Assembly: GCF_900113865.1 (NCBI RefSeq) | Contig: NZ_FOQY01000008.1 | Location: forward strand, 186,001-250,000 | Reading direction: 5' to 3' | Source: Streptosporangium canum | GTDB lineage: Bacteria > Actinomycetota > Actinomycetes > Streptosporangiales > Streptosporangiaceae | DNA: 64,000 nt | In this document: one piece after another, positions 42,713 to 51,108 of the stretch | Layout of the letters: the number at the start of each line of letters is the position of its first letter | How positions within the stretch are numbered: the stretch's first letter is position 1 | Notes under the pieces: model-generated | What the model was told of the DNA's origin: nothing | Databases searched by the model: none | The model's input: only the letters and a program-made list of their open reading frames with translations | Translations under genes and position numbers: made by a program

Positions 42713-44146
42713 TCAGGCCAGGCTGAAGCGGACCTCTCGGGTGGCGGGGTCGGCACGCGTCAGCCGTACCCGGACCGCCTCACCCAGCACGAGCCCCTCG
42801 CCGTCGCAGCGGGCCACCACCGCGGGATCGGTGACCTGCACCTGCCCCCAGGAGTGGTTCCCGTCCACGTCGATCACCACCGCGTCGAACGCCTGGCCCA
42901 CCCGCTCGCGCAGCACGAACGCCTCCACCAGGTCCACGCAGGCCCGCTCGACGGCGTTCGCGCGCCGCCCGGTCGTGTGCATGATGCCGGGCAGGTCGCC
43001 CATCGCCTTCTGGATCTCCTCGGGCACCGGCTCGCCCGCCGCGATCGACAGGCAGATCTCGGTGGCGTAGCGGTCGATGAGCCGGCGCAGCGGCGCGGTC
43101 ACGTGCGCGTACGGCGCGGCCACCGCGGCGTGGTCCGCCTGGACGGGCGGCTCGCCGTTGAAGGCCACGTATCCGGCCCCGCGCAGCAGCACCGTGGACT
43201 CCTCCAGGAACGCGGCCTGCTCGGGGATCTTCGGGTCGAGCCCGTGCACGACGTCACCGTAGGAGGCGCCCTCCGGCCACGGCACGTCGAGCGCGGCGGC
43301 CACCCGCCGGACCTGGGCGACCTTCTCGGCGGGGGCGGGCGGCAGCACCCGCAGCAGACCGATCTCGGCGTCCAGCATCATCGAGGCGGCGGCCATGCCG
43401 GTCAGCAGCGAGATCTGCGCGTTCCAGGCCTCGGCCTCAAGCGCGGCGCGCAGCTCCACCCGGTAGCCGTCCCCGTCGGGGACGACCTCCTGCTCGGGGG
43501 TGGGCAGGGTGACTCCGCCCCGGGCCCGCTCCAGGGCGAGCCGGAGCCGGCCGATCTCGGCCAGCAGCCGCAACGTGCCGTCGGCGGTGCCGGTGTCCAC
43601 CGCCGCCTGCACGTAGTCGTAGTCGAGCCGCTCCCGGCTGCGCACCAGCGCCCGGATCACGTCGGCGCCGACGATCTGGCCGTCGGCGTCCAGGTCGACG
43701 CACCACAGCGCGGCCGGCCTGGTCACCCCGGGCAGCAGGCTGGCGGCGCCCTCCGACAGGATCGCCGGATGCAGCGGCACCCGGCCGTCGGGCATGTAGA
43801 CGGTCTCGCCGCGGCTGCGGGCCTCGGCGTCGATCGCCCCGCCTGGCCGTACGAACGCCGCGACGTCGGCGATGGCGTACCAGACGCGGTAGCCGCCGGG
43901 ACGCTCCTCCAGGTGCATGGCCTGGTCCAGGTCCATGGAGCCGGGCGGGTCGACGGTGATCAGCGGCAGGTCGGTCCGGTCCAGCGCGGGCAGCGCGGGC
44001 ACCTCGGCGACCCACTCGGCCTCGGCGGTCACGGCCCGGGGGAACCCCTCCGGCAGCTTCAGCTCCCGGCGGATCCGGTCGAAACCGTCGTCGAGCCGCG
44101 GATGGGACTCTCCGGGCACCCGGATGCTCTTATGAGGCACGGGCAT
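42713..44146 (-). CDS. RNB-domain exoribonuclease (RNase II/R family)
   Basis: A 3'-5' hydrolytic RNase of about 477 residues. The catalytic RNB core is clear: VDPPGSMDLDQAMHLEE (metal-binding Asp cluster), YAIADVAAFVRPGGAIDAEA, GETVYMPDGRVPLHP and the RNA-binding APYAHVTAPLRRLIDRY. It lacks the long N-terminal cold-shock domains of RNase II/R; a short C-terminal S1-like barrel may remain (FDAVVIDVDG...). A start seven codons earlier (44167, with GGTGAGG before it) is also possible. It lies near helY, so a shared role in RNA decay is plausible, but they are convergent. Confidence 0.9.
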   Translation of the reverse strand: MPVPHKSIRVPGESHPRLDDGFDRIRRELKLPEGFPRAVTAEAEWVAEVPALPALDRTDLPLITVDPPGSMDLDQAMHLEERPGGYRVWYAIADVAAFVRPGGAIDAEARSRGETVYMPDGRVPLHPAILSEGAASLLPGVTRPAALWCVDLDADGQIVGADVIRALVRSRERLDYDYVQAAVDTGTADGTLRLLAEIGRLRLALERARGGVTLPTPEQEVVPDGDGYRVELRAALEAEAWNAQISLLTGMAAASMMLDAEIGLLRVLPPAPAEKVAQVRRVAAALDVPWPEGASYGDVVHGLDPKIPEQAAFLEESTVLLRGAGYVAFNGEPPVQADHAAVAAPYAHVTAPLRRLIDRYATEICLSIAAGEPVPEEIQKAMGDLPGIMHTTGRRANAVERACVDLVEAFVLRERVGQAFDAVVIDVDGNHSWGQVQVTDPAVVARCDGEGLVLGEAVRVRLTRADPATREVRFSLA

Positions 44147-44318
44147 CAACCTACCGTCACCCGTCATGGCGGCCTCACCGGATGCTCCGGCGGGCCGCCG
44201 TGGACAGGCCGCCGGACCGGTGGCCGTGCTCGAACCCGATCGATCCGTCCATTCCGTCATCCTCCGCGCGCGGGCGCCGAAGTACTACGTCTTCCCCGGA
44301 TACGGCCGGACAATCGGG

Positions 44319-45239
44319 TCAGGCGGGCGAGGCCGGCGAGAGGGCCTCCGACAGGCGGCCCACGGGGCCGCCCAGGCCGTAGCGCTCGACCAGGGCCGCC
44401 AGCGCCCGTGGATCGCGGGCCCGGCGGGGGAGGGCGAGATCCAGCTCCGGGATCGGCACGTCGCGGGCGACCTGGACCACCGCGGGGGCGACCCGGAGGT
44501 AGTCGCGGGCCGCGCTCAGCTTGGCGCGCTGGCCCGCGGTCAGGTCGCCGTCCTCGTCCACGGCCCGGAGCAGCGCCTCCAGCGAACCGAACCGGGTGAT
44601 CAGCGCGGCGGCGGTCTTGTCGCCGACCCCGGGCACGCCCGGCAGGCCGTCGCTCGGGTCGCCGCGCAGGGTGGCGAAGTCGGCGTAGGAGCGGCCGGGG
44701 ACGCCGTACTTGGCGGCGACGGCGGCCTCGTCGACGAGGTCGAGGTTCTTGACCCCTCTGGCGGTGTAGAGGACGCGGATGGGCTGGGCGTCGTCCACGA
44801 GCTGGAACATGTCCCGATCGCCGGTGACGATGTCGACCTGCCCCTTGGCGCTGACGGCGAGCGTGCCCATCACGTCGTCGGCCTCGTAGCCGGGCACGCC
44901 GAGCCGGGCGATGCCCACCGCGTCGAGCACCTGCTCGATCACGGGCACCTGCGGGGCGAGCGTGTCGGGGACCTCCTCGACGTCGCCCGTGGCGACCCGG
45001 TGCGCCTTGTAGGTCGGGATCGCCGCCACGCGGAAGGCCGGACGCCAGTCGGCGTCCATGCAGGCGACCAGCTCGCCGGGGGAGTGCTGCCGGATCAGCG
45101 TGGCGATCATGTCGATCAGGCCGCGGACCGCGTTGACCGGCATGCCGTCAGGGGCGGTCATCGACTCCGGCACCCCGTAGAAGGCGCGGAAGTAGAGGGA
45201 AGGGGTGTCGAGAAGCATCAGGCCGGGCATGGCGACCAT
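44319..45239 (-). CDS. 5'-3' exonuclease (PolI N-terminal/FEN-like)
   Basis: A stand-alone 5' nuclease of 306 residues, related to the exonuclease domain of DNA polymerase I. The metal-site acidic residues are seen in MLLDTPSLYFRAF, ACMDADWRPAFR, GYEADDVMGTLA and VTGDRDMFQLV. The helix-hairpin-helix DNA-binding motif is GLPGVPGVGDKTAAALI. The same gene type is next to helY in M. tuberculosis (Rv2090). It begins right after the stop of the upstream phosphatase gene. A start three codons later is possible. Confidence 0.92.
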   Translation of the reverse strand: MVAMPGLMLLDTPSLYFRAFYGVPESMTAPDGMPVNAVRGLIDMIATLIRQHSPGELVACMDADWRPAFRVAAIPTYKAHRVATGDVEEVPDTLAPQVPVIEQVLDAVGIARLGVPGYEADDVMGTLAVSAKGQVDIVTGDRDMFQLVDDAQPIRVLYTARGVKNLDLVDEAAVAAKYGVPGRSYADFATLRGDPSDGLPGVPGVGDKTAAALITRFGSLEALLRAVDEDGDLTAGQRAKLSAARDYLRVAPAVVQVARDVPIPELDLALPRRARDPRALAALVERYGLGGPVGRLSEALSPASPA

Positions 45240-46550
45240 TTAACCAAGCACGCCGATCGCCAGCACGCACGTGTCGTCTTCGGGGTTCGGGCCGCCGACC
45301 TTCTGGATCAGCCTGTCCAGCCCGGCCTCCAGGTCGTCTCCGGTGAGGTCCGCCGCCGCCGTCAGGGCCAGCGCGAGCCCCTCGTCGATGTCACGGGAGC
45401 GCCGCTCGACCAGCCCGTCGGTGAACAGCAGCAGCAGGTCTCCCTCCAGCAGCCGCACGCTGGCCGGTTCGTACGGCACGGTGAGCGTGGCGCCGAGCAG
45501 CACCCCGGCGGGCGGATCGAGCTGGACGGCCACCCCGTCGCGGATCAGGATCGGCGCGGGGTGGCCGGCCTGACTCCAGGTGAACACGCGGGTGGCCGGG
45601 TCGAGATGGCCGATCACCGCGGTCGCGGTGGTCTCCGCCAGCCGGTGCATCACCAAGGTGTTGAGCCAGGTCAGCAGCTTGTCCGCGGGCTCGCCGGTCA
45701 TCGCCAGCCCGATCAGCGAGTGCCGTAGCCGGGCCATCTGGGCGATCGCGGGCAGGCCGTGCCCGGACACGTCGCCGATGGTCAGCACCACCCGGCCGTC
45801 GGGCAGGGAGCTGGCGTCGTACCAGTCGCCGCCGAGGCCCGCCTTCATGCCCGCCGGGACGTAGCGGACCTCGATCCGCGCGTGGGGCAGCTCGACGGCG
45901 GCCCCGAGGTCGGGCATGATCGCGTCCCGCAGGGCCACGCTGAGGTGCCGTTCCTCGGCGGCCTGCTCGCGGACCTCCAGGAGCTGGCGCCGGGACTCCG
46001 ACATGATCCGCTCGGCCCGGCGCCGGCCGGTGATGTCCTGGATCACGCCGTGCACGGCGGTGCGCCCGCCGGTCGCGACGGGTTCGAGGGCCGCGCGCAG
46101 GTTGCGGACCTCTCCTTGGCGGCGGATGCGGAACTCGGCCTGCCCGGCCTCGGCGCCGTGCACGACGGCCCGCAGCAGCCGGTCCAGGTCGGCCTGGTCC
46201 ACGGCCTCGACGTAGGCGACCAGATCGCGCAGGGGGATGGGCCCCTCGCCGGGATCGCGGCCGAAGATGGCGTAGGCGCGGTCGGACCAGACGGACTCTC
46301 CGGTATGGAGGTTCCACTCGGCCCAGCCCAGGTTGCCCAGCCGCTCGGCGTGCGCCAGCCGTGCGGTGAGAAGTTGTCGTTCCACGGCCATGTGCTCGTC
46401 CAGCTCTCCGCGCAACCGCTGCACCATCTCTGCCGCGGTCAGCGGGGCGGAACCGGTCACGAGGTCGTTTCGTGGGGGGAGGGGTGGCTGGTGGCCGCCC
46501 ACTACGCCGACCATGTAGCTCGCTCTCGAAATGTGGGGCCTTACGGACAT
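45240..46550 (-). CDS. PAS-sensor PP2C-type protein phosphatase (SpoIIE/RsbU-like)
   Basis: A 436-residue signalling phosphatase. After a short coiled segment (about 35-75), a PAS domain (about 70-180; NLGWAEWNLHTGESVWSDRAYAIFGRDPGEG) may sense a ligand or redox state. The C-terminal PPM/SpoIIE phosphatase (about 205-436) has GLGGDWYDASSLPDG, IGDVSGHGLPAIAQMARLR, FTDGLVERR and the late EDDTCVLAIG. Metal-binding Asp residues are intact. Such proteins usually control anti-anti-sigma factors, but none is nearby. Its stop abuts the exonuclease start, so the two are probably co-transcribed. Confidence 0.92.
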   Translation of the reverse strand: MSVRPHISRASYMVGVVGGHQPPLPPRNDLVTGSAPLTAAEMVQRLRGELDEHMAVERQLLTARLAHAERLGNLGWAEWNLHTGESVWSDRAYAIFGRDPGEGPIPLRDLVAYVEAVDQADLDRLLRAVVHGAEAGQAEFRIRRQGEVRNLRAALEPVATGGRTAVHGVIQDITGRRRAERIMSESRRQLLEVREQAAEERHLSVALRDAIMPDLGAAVELPHARIEVRYVPAGMKAGLGGDWYDASSLPDGRVVLTIGDVSGHGLPAIAQMARLRHSLIGLAMTGEPADKLLTWLNTLVMHRLAETTATAVIGHLDPATRVFTWSQAGHPAPILIRDGVAVQLDPPAGVLLGATLTVPYEPASVRLLEGDLLLLFTDGLVERRSRDIDEGLALALTAAADLTGDDLEAGLDRLIQKVGGPNPEDDTCVLAIGVLG

Positions 46551-46684
46551 CCTGTCGACAAAATGTGATCGTCCTTCAACGGAGTGTAGTGACGTCGTCG
46601 CCGCTCCGGTGGTTTTTCCGGGACTTTCTCGCGCGCTCCGGGGCCGGGTGTGATCCGGATCCGTCCACGATTAGATTGGTCGGT

Positions 46685-47800
46685 GTGACAATGGAGTCCT
46701 CTGACCTGTATCCCGTCGCCCGCCTGGCCGCCGCCCGGGAGGCGACCGCCGCGGCCGGCCTCGACGCGCTGCTGCTGACGCCGAGCCCCGATCTCCGCTA
46801 CGTGACCGGCTACGAGGCGTTGCCGCTGGAGCGGCTCACCTGCCTGGTGCTGCCGGCGGAGGGCGAGGCCTTCCTGATGGTGCCTCGCCTGGAGCTGCCC
46901 GCCGCCGAGCACTCCCCGGCGTCGAGGCTCGGCATCGAGTTCGTGCCCTGGGACGAGACCGACGACCCCTATGCGGTCGTCGGCGCGCGGCTGGGCAAGG
47001 TGGGCAAGGTGGGCCTGGCCGACCGCATGTGGGCGATGCAGTCGCTGCGCTTCCGCGACGCGATCCCCGGAGCGGAGCAGGTGCTCGCCGGGACGGTCCT
47101 GCGCGGGCTGCGCATGCGCAAGAGCCCGGCGGAGGTGGCCGCGCTGCGCGAGGCGGGCGCCGCGATCGACGCCGTGCACGCCCAGGTGCCCGGATTCCTG
47201 CGGGCGGGCCGGACCGAGCGCGAGGTCGGCCGGGACATCGCCGAGGCGATCATCGCGACCGGGCACTCGACGGTCGACTTCGTCATCGTCGGCTCCGGGC
47301 CCAACGGCGCCAGCCCGCACCACGAGCTGTCCGACCGGGTCATCCGGGCGGGCGAGCCGGTCGTGGTCGACATCGGCGGCCAGATGCCCAGCGGCTACTG
47401 CTCCGACTCCACCCGGGTCTACTCCGTCGGGGAGCCCCCCGCCGACTTCGTGAAGTACTACGAGGTGCTCCAGCGTGCCCAGGAAGCCGCCTGCGCGGCC
47501 GTACGGCCCGGCGTGTCGTGCGAGTCCATCGACGCCGCGGCGCGCGAGGTGATCGCCGCCGAGGGCTACGGAGAGCACTTCATCCACCGCACCGGCCACG
47601 GGATCGGCCTGGAGACCCACGAGGAGCCCTACATCGTCGCGGGCAACACCGAGCCGCTGGCGCCGGGCTTCGCCTTCTCCGTCGAGCCGGGCATCTACCT
47701 GCGCGGAGCGCACGGCGCCCGCATCGAGGACATCCTGGTCTGCACCGAGGAGGGGGGCGAGCGGGTCAACCACCGGCCTCGCGGACTCGTCATCGTGTAA
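46685..47800 (+). CDS. M24 family Xaa-Pro aminopeptidase/dipeptidase
   Basis: A dinuclear metallopeptidase cleaving Xaa-Pro bonds, about 371 residues. The N-terminal creatinase-like domain (to about 130) precedes the pita-bread fold, with metal ligands in VVVDIGG (Asp), YCSDSTRVYS (Asp), FIHRTGHGIGLETHE (His), AFSVEPGIYL (Glu) and ARIEDILV (Glu): all five are present. The start is either GTG (used here) or ATG two codons on. A TAGATT box just upstream suggests a leaderless message. M. tuberculosis has a related gene (pepE, Rv2089c) near helY. A U-tract terminator follows. Confidence 0.93.
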   Translation: MTMESSDLYPVARLAAAREATAAAGLDALLLTPSPDLRYVTGYEALPLERLTCLVLPAEGEAFLMVPRLELPAAEHSPASRLGIEFVPWDETDDPYAVVGARLGKVGKVGLADRMWAMQSLRFRDAIPGAEQVLAGTVLRGLRMRKSPAEVAALREAGAAIDAVHAQVPGFLRAGRTEREVGRDIAEAIIATGHSTVDFVIVGSGPNGASPHHELSDRVIRAGEPVVVDIGGQMPSGYCSDSTRVYSVGEPPADFVKYYEVLQRAQEAACAAVRPGVSCESIDAAAREVIAAEGYGEHFIHRTGHGIGLETHEEPYIVAGNTEPLAPGFAFSVEPGIYLRGAHGARIEDILVCTEEGGERVNHRPRGLVIV

Positions 47801-47814
47801 CAAGTGCCACAATC

Positions 47815-47845
47815 GGGGTGGCCGGTGACCCCGGTCACCCCTTTT
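47815..47845 (+). terminator. Intrinsic terminator with U-tract
   Basis: An 11-bp stem with one mismatch, GGGGTGGCCGG (47815-47825) with CCGGTCACCCC (47831-47841), followed by TTTT (47842-47845). It lies 14 bp after the M24 stop. It is one of the few in this window with a T-run. Confidence 0.75.
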
Positions 47846-47878
47846 GTCGTCCACGTCCATGACCTGGAGTGTGCGGAA

Positions 47879-49021
47879 ATGACCGTTGAGCGTGTGATGC
47901 CTACCGCCGAGGCCCGCGACCTGCTGGAGCTGGTCCGTGAGCTGATCGCCAAGGAGGTGGCGCCCCGGGCGCCGGGCGACGAGTCCGCGGGCCGCTTCCC
48001 GCGCGAGGTGTTCACCACCCTGGGCCGGGCCGGGCTGCTCGGACTGCCCTACCCCGAGGAGCACGGCGGCGCCGCGCAGCCGTACGAGGTCTATCTCCAG
48101 GTGGTCGAGGAGCTCGCGGCGGGCTGGCTGGCGGTCGGTCTCGGCCTGTCGGTGCACACCCTGTCCTGCTTCCCGGTGGCCGCCTACGGCACCGGCGCGC
48201 AGCGCGCCGCGCTGCTGCCGGAGATGCTCGGCGGCGAGTGGCTGGGCGCCTACTGCCTGTCGGAGCCCCAGTCCGGGTCCGACGCCGCCGCCCTGGTCAC
48301 CCGCGCGGTGCCCGACGCCGACGGCTACGTCGTCGACGGGGTCAAGGCCTGGATCACCCACGGCGGCGTCGCCGACTTCTACACCCTGATGGCCCGCACC
48401 TCCGACGACGGCGGGCGGGGCATCTCCTGCTTCCACGTTCCCGCCGGGACCGAGGGGCTGTCGTACGGCCTGCCCGAGCGGAAGATGGGGATGAGGTCCT
48501 CACCGACCGCCCAGGTCCGCTTCGACTCGGTACGGCTCGCCTCCGACGCGCTGCTGGGCGCGGAGGGGGAGGGCTTCCGCATCGCCATGGCCGCTCTGGA
48601 CGGCGGCAGGCTCGGTATCGCCGCCTGCGCCGTCGGCGTGGCCCAGGCGGCTCTCGACGCCGCCACCGGCTACGCCAAGGAGCGCCGCCAGTTCGGCTCG
48701 CGCATCGCCGACTTCCAGGGGATCGGCTTCATGCTCGCCGACATGGCCACCCAGATCGCCGCCGCGCGCGCCCTCTATCTCGACGCCGCCCGCCTGCGTG
48801 ACGCGGGCCGGCCGTACGGGACGCAGGCGGCCATGGCCAAGCTGTTCGCCACCGACGTGTGCATGAAGGTCACCACCGACGCCGTCCAGGTCCTCGGCGG
48901 CTACGGCTACGTCGAGGACTTCCCGGTCGAGCGCTACATGCGGGAGGCGAAGGTCCTGCAGATCGTCGAGGGCACCAACCAGGTCCAGCGTGTGGTGATC
49001 AGCCGCGCTCTCGCGCGGTAG
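47879..49021 (+). CDS. Acyl-CoA dehydrogenase
   Basis: A FAD enzyme that makes a trans-2-enoyl-CoA, 380 residues. The N-terminal helical domain has LLGLPYPEEHGG. The FAD-binding middle strand shows YCLSEPQSGSDAAALVTRA and WITHGGVADFYTLMAR. The C-terminal domain has ERRQFGSRIADFQGI, QVLGGYGYVEDFPVERYMREAKV and the catalytic base Glu in IVEGTNQVQR. The ATG at 47879 is preferred over an upstream in-frame start that lies in the terminator. The chain-length class is unknown. Confidence 0.95.
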   Translation: MTVERVMPTAEARDLLELVRELIAKEVAPRAPGDESAGRFPREVFTTLGRAGLLGLPYPEEHGGAAQPYEVYLQVVEELAAGWLAVGLGLSVHTLSCFPVAAYGTGAQRAALLPEMLGGEWLGAYCLSEPQSGSDAAALVTRAVPDADGYVVDGVKAWITHGGVADFYTLMARTSDDGGRGISCFHVPAGTEGLSYGLPERKMGMRSSPTAQVRFDSVRLASDALLGAEGEGFRIAMAALDGGRLGIAACAVGVAQAALDAATGYAKERRQFGSRIADFQGIGFMLADMATQIAAARALYLDAARLRDAGRPYGTQAAMAKLFATDVCMKVTTDAVQVLGGYGYVEDFPVERYMREAKVLQIVEGTNQVQRVVISRALAR

Positions 49022-49074
49022 GCGGCCCCGCCACCGGTACGGCCCCCGCGCGGGAGGTCTCCCGTGCGGGCCCG

Positions 49075-49167
49075 TCAGGTCGGACGCCGGACGGCGCCGA
49101 AGGCGACCTCGCGGATCGCGGGGATGTCGCGCTCGGTCTCGGGCCGGGTGTTCCAGGTGCGGGACAT
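49075..49167 (-). pseudogene. N-terminal fragment of a GNAT acetyltransferase
   Basis: Thirty codons read MSRTWNTRPETERDIPAIRE then VAFGAVRRPT and stop. The R-P-E-T-x-x-D-x-x-A-I-R-E pattern is the classic first strand and helix of GNAT enzymes, which need about 140-170 residues. GAAGGAA and an ATG are still present. No downstream continuation was found in other frames before the acyl-CoA dehydrogenase gene, so the rest is deleted. Confidence 0.55.
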
Positions 49168-49232
49168 GAGGGTGGCTGTTCCTTCGACGTTCGCGGGCAC
49201 GGAGGGGCCGCCCGGCCGGGGTCTCGGCGGCC

Positions 49233-49916
49233 CTACTGGAGGAGGGGCGGCAGGAGGAGGGCAGCGCTGGAGGCGGCGACACAGGTGAGGGCGGTGAGGG
49301 CGGTACGGGCGCGCGCCCCGGTGGTCGGGCGCAGCAGGAACGGTATCGACAGGCCGAGGACCAGCGGGGTGAGGAGCGCCCATGACCCGGCGGCCGGGAA
49401 GACGTCCGGGGACGGGCTCGCCGCCCGCTGGGCGACCAGGGTGAACAGCAGCAGGCCGCTGAGCAGTCCCACGGTGATGTCGCCGGCGGTGTCCGGCCGG
49501 CGGCTGAGATATCCGGTCAGGCCGAAGGCGATCAGTGTGACGCCCAGCGAGACCTTCCAGTCGCCGGCGTGGCTGAGCATGCTCTCGGAGTGGTCGAGGG
49601 CGTGGGCGGTGAAATGGCCGGCCGCGAGCCCGGCGACGGTCAGGGCGCCGTTGAGGGCCGCCCACCCGGCCTGTGGCGAGCCGCGCGTCATGGCCAGGAC
49701 CAGCAGTCCGTACAGGTAGGGGTCGTAGGCCGCGACGACGTCGCCGGGCAGCACACGGGTGAGTGATCCGCCGGCCAGGGCGAGGATCATGCCCAGTGCC
49801 AGTTCGGCGGGCATCCGGCTCATGAAGAGGCGTTCCCGCCGGTCCAGGGCCCGGAAGTCGACCTGCCCGTGCGTCTCGCGCCGGCCCATGTGCATGGCCC
49901 TGTCCATGGCTGCCAT
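49233..49916 (-). CDS. Multi-pass membrane protein of unknown function
   Basis: 227 residues. A charged N-terminal tail (about 1-35, MAAMDRAMHMGRRETHGQVD) is followed by about seven hydrophobic helices (AELALGMILALAGGSLT, LYGLLVLAMTRG, ALTVAGLAAGHFT, VSLGVTLIAFGLTGYL, TVGLLSGLLLFTLVA, SWALLTPLVLGLSIPFLL, ALTCVAASSAALLLPPLL). A His/Asp/Ser-rich loop (HFTAHALDHSESMLSHAGDW) between helices 3 and 4 could bind metal. I recognise no family. The upstream AT-rich region carries a TGAC-N6-GTCA element. Confidence 0.7.
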   Translation of the reverse strand: MAAMDRAMHMGRRETHGQVDFRALDRRERLFMSRMPAELALGMILALAGGSLTRVLPGDVVAAYDPYLYGLLVLAMTRGSPQAGWAALNGALTVAGLAAGHFTAHALDHSESMLSHAGDWKVSLGVTLIAFGLTGYLSRRPDTAGDITVGLLSGLLLFTLVAQRAASPSPDVFPAAGSWALLTPLVLGLSIPFLLRPTTGARARTALTALTCVAASSAALLLPPLLQ

Positions 49917-50258
49917 GTCGCCCCCTGCCTGTCGCGGGAATCCGCCTGTCCGGCCTCGTGACTTTCACATTGCCTCTCTGCCGTGTCGAAATTATGACAA
50001 ATAAGTCAAACAATTGTCTTTTCTCATGGTCAAGTCATGAACATCGCCGGGGAGAACCTTTGGTGAGCAGGGGAACGGCCCGATGACACGGGACTTTCCG
50101 CCCGCGCCGCCGACCGGGGCCACCGTGGGGTTCCCGGTTCCGCAGGGCAGGCGGGGCAGGCGGGGCAGGCGGAGCAGGCAGGGCAGGGAGCGGCGACGGC
50201 ACTCGGCGCCGGTTGCCGGGAGAGGCGGGCGCCGGGCGGCGTCGCCGCTCCCTGATCA
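49917..50258. other. Intergenic region with inverted-repeat elements and GC minisatellite
   Basis: No convincing gene. The AT-rich part (49975-50040) contains TGAC-AAATAA-GTCA (49995-50008) and further short inverted repeats, probably the control region of the divergent membrane protein. The GC-rich part holds a 9-bp tandem repeat (near 50143-50185). A 71-codon frame over the repeat is low-complexity Arg/Gly and is not considered coding. Confidence 0.6.
50143..50185. repeat. 9-bp tandem repeat
   Basis: About four to five copies of GGGGCAGGC with small drift (GGAGCAGGC, AGGGCAGGG) at a 9-bp period. It lies between the membrane protein gene and the decayed flavoenzyme gene. A simple minisatellite without visible function. 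Confidence 0.7.
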
Positions 50259-50921
50259 TCACCCCCGGCCACGGGCCTGCTCGCTCAGGGTGGGGTAGTC
50301 GGTGTAGCCCTCCGCGCCGCCGCCGTAGACGCCGGTGGCGGCGGGGCGGTTCAGGGGGCTCCGATACGCAGCCGTTCGACCAGGTCGGGATTCGCGACGA
50401 AGGCGCCTCCGAAGGCCACCATGTCGGCGCCGCGTTTCAACCACCACGCGGCCGGATGGGTCTTGGCCAGGTCGCACGGGTTGTTCTGCGGGGTGACGAT
50501 CAGGGCGGACGGCCACAGCGCGCGGACCCGCCCGTCCAGCGCGGCGTTCCCGGTCTCGCTCAGATGCAGGTAGGCGGTCCGGTCGTCGGCGAGCTCGCGG
50601 ATCAGCGCGGTGTAGACCTCCTCCGGCCCGTGCTCGGCCATATCGCCGTAGTGGTTGCCGGGGGAGATCCGCAGTCCCACCCGCTCCGGCCCGACGGCCG
50701 CGGCGACCGCGCGCACGACTGCGGCCGGCGGGGCTGGGATGGGTGCCTTCGGCGATGATGAGGCCGGCGGAGGCGCGCTGGGCGTAGTAGGTGGCCATGA
50801 GCGGGGTGGGAGTGCCGTCGGCCTCCGCCCTGGAACGGGTCATCGGCGCCATGGCGACGCGGTTGGGCAGGGTCACCGTGCCCAGCTGTACGGGATCGAA
50901 CAGCGTGGGCGCGGCGTCCAT
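50259..50921 (-). pseudogene. Old Yellow Enzyme-family (NADH:flavin oxidoreductase) pseudogene
   Basis: The pieces of an alkene reductase lie in order but in three frames. The N-terminus is MDAAPTLFDPVQLG then LPNRVAMAPMTRSRAEADG, up to IIAEGTHPSPA. After a jump comes the late part VRAVAAAVGPERVGLRISPG, HYGDM, FGGAFVANPDLVERLRIGAP, then a shift to LNRPAATGVYGGGAEGYTDY. Against the usual ~360 residues, about 150-180 central residues (including substrate His/Asn and much FMN contact) are missing. A one-base loss lies in a C-run near the 3' end. It cannot make an active enzyme. Confidence 0.85.
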
Positions 50922-51108
50922 GCGGCGTCCCCCTCCGGGGGGTCGGGGAAATATGGACGAATACCTGGTTGTCGACCACGGTACTCCTCGCGCCGGAGCG
51001 GCCGGCCGCCAGGCGGTCACCGCCTTGGGCGGGGGCCGGACGGCGCGACACCACGGGGCCGGACCGCCTCGCCTCGTCCGTGCCGCCCCGCCGTGCCGCG
51101 CCCGCGGG

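Noticed and set aside
50083..50298. 71-residue rightward frame over the 9-bp repeat
   Set aside because: Composition is Arg/Gly/Pro repeat-derived, there is no ribosome site, and it overlaps the decayed flavoenzyme gene.
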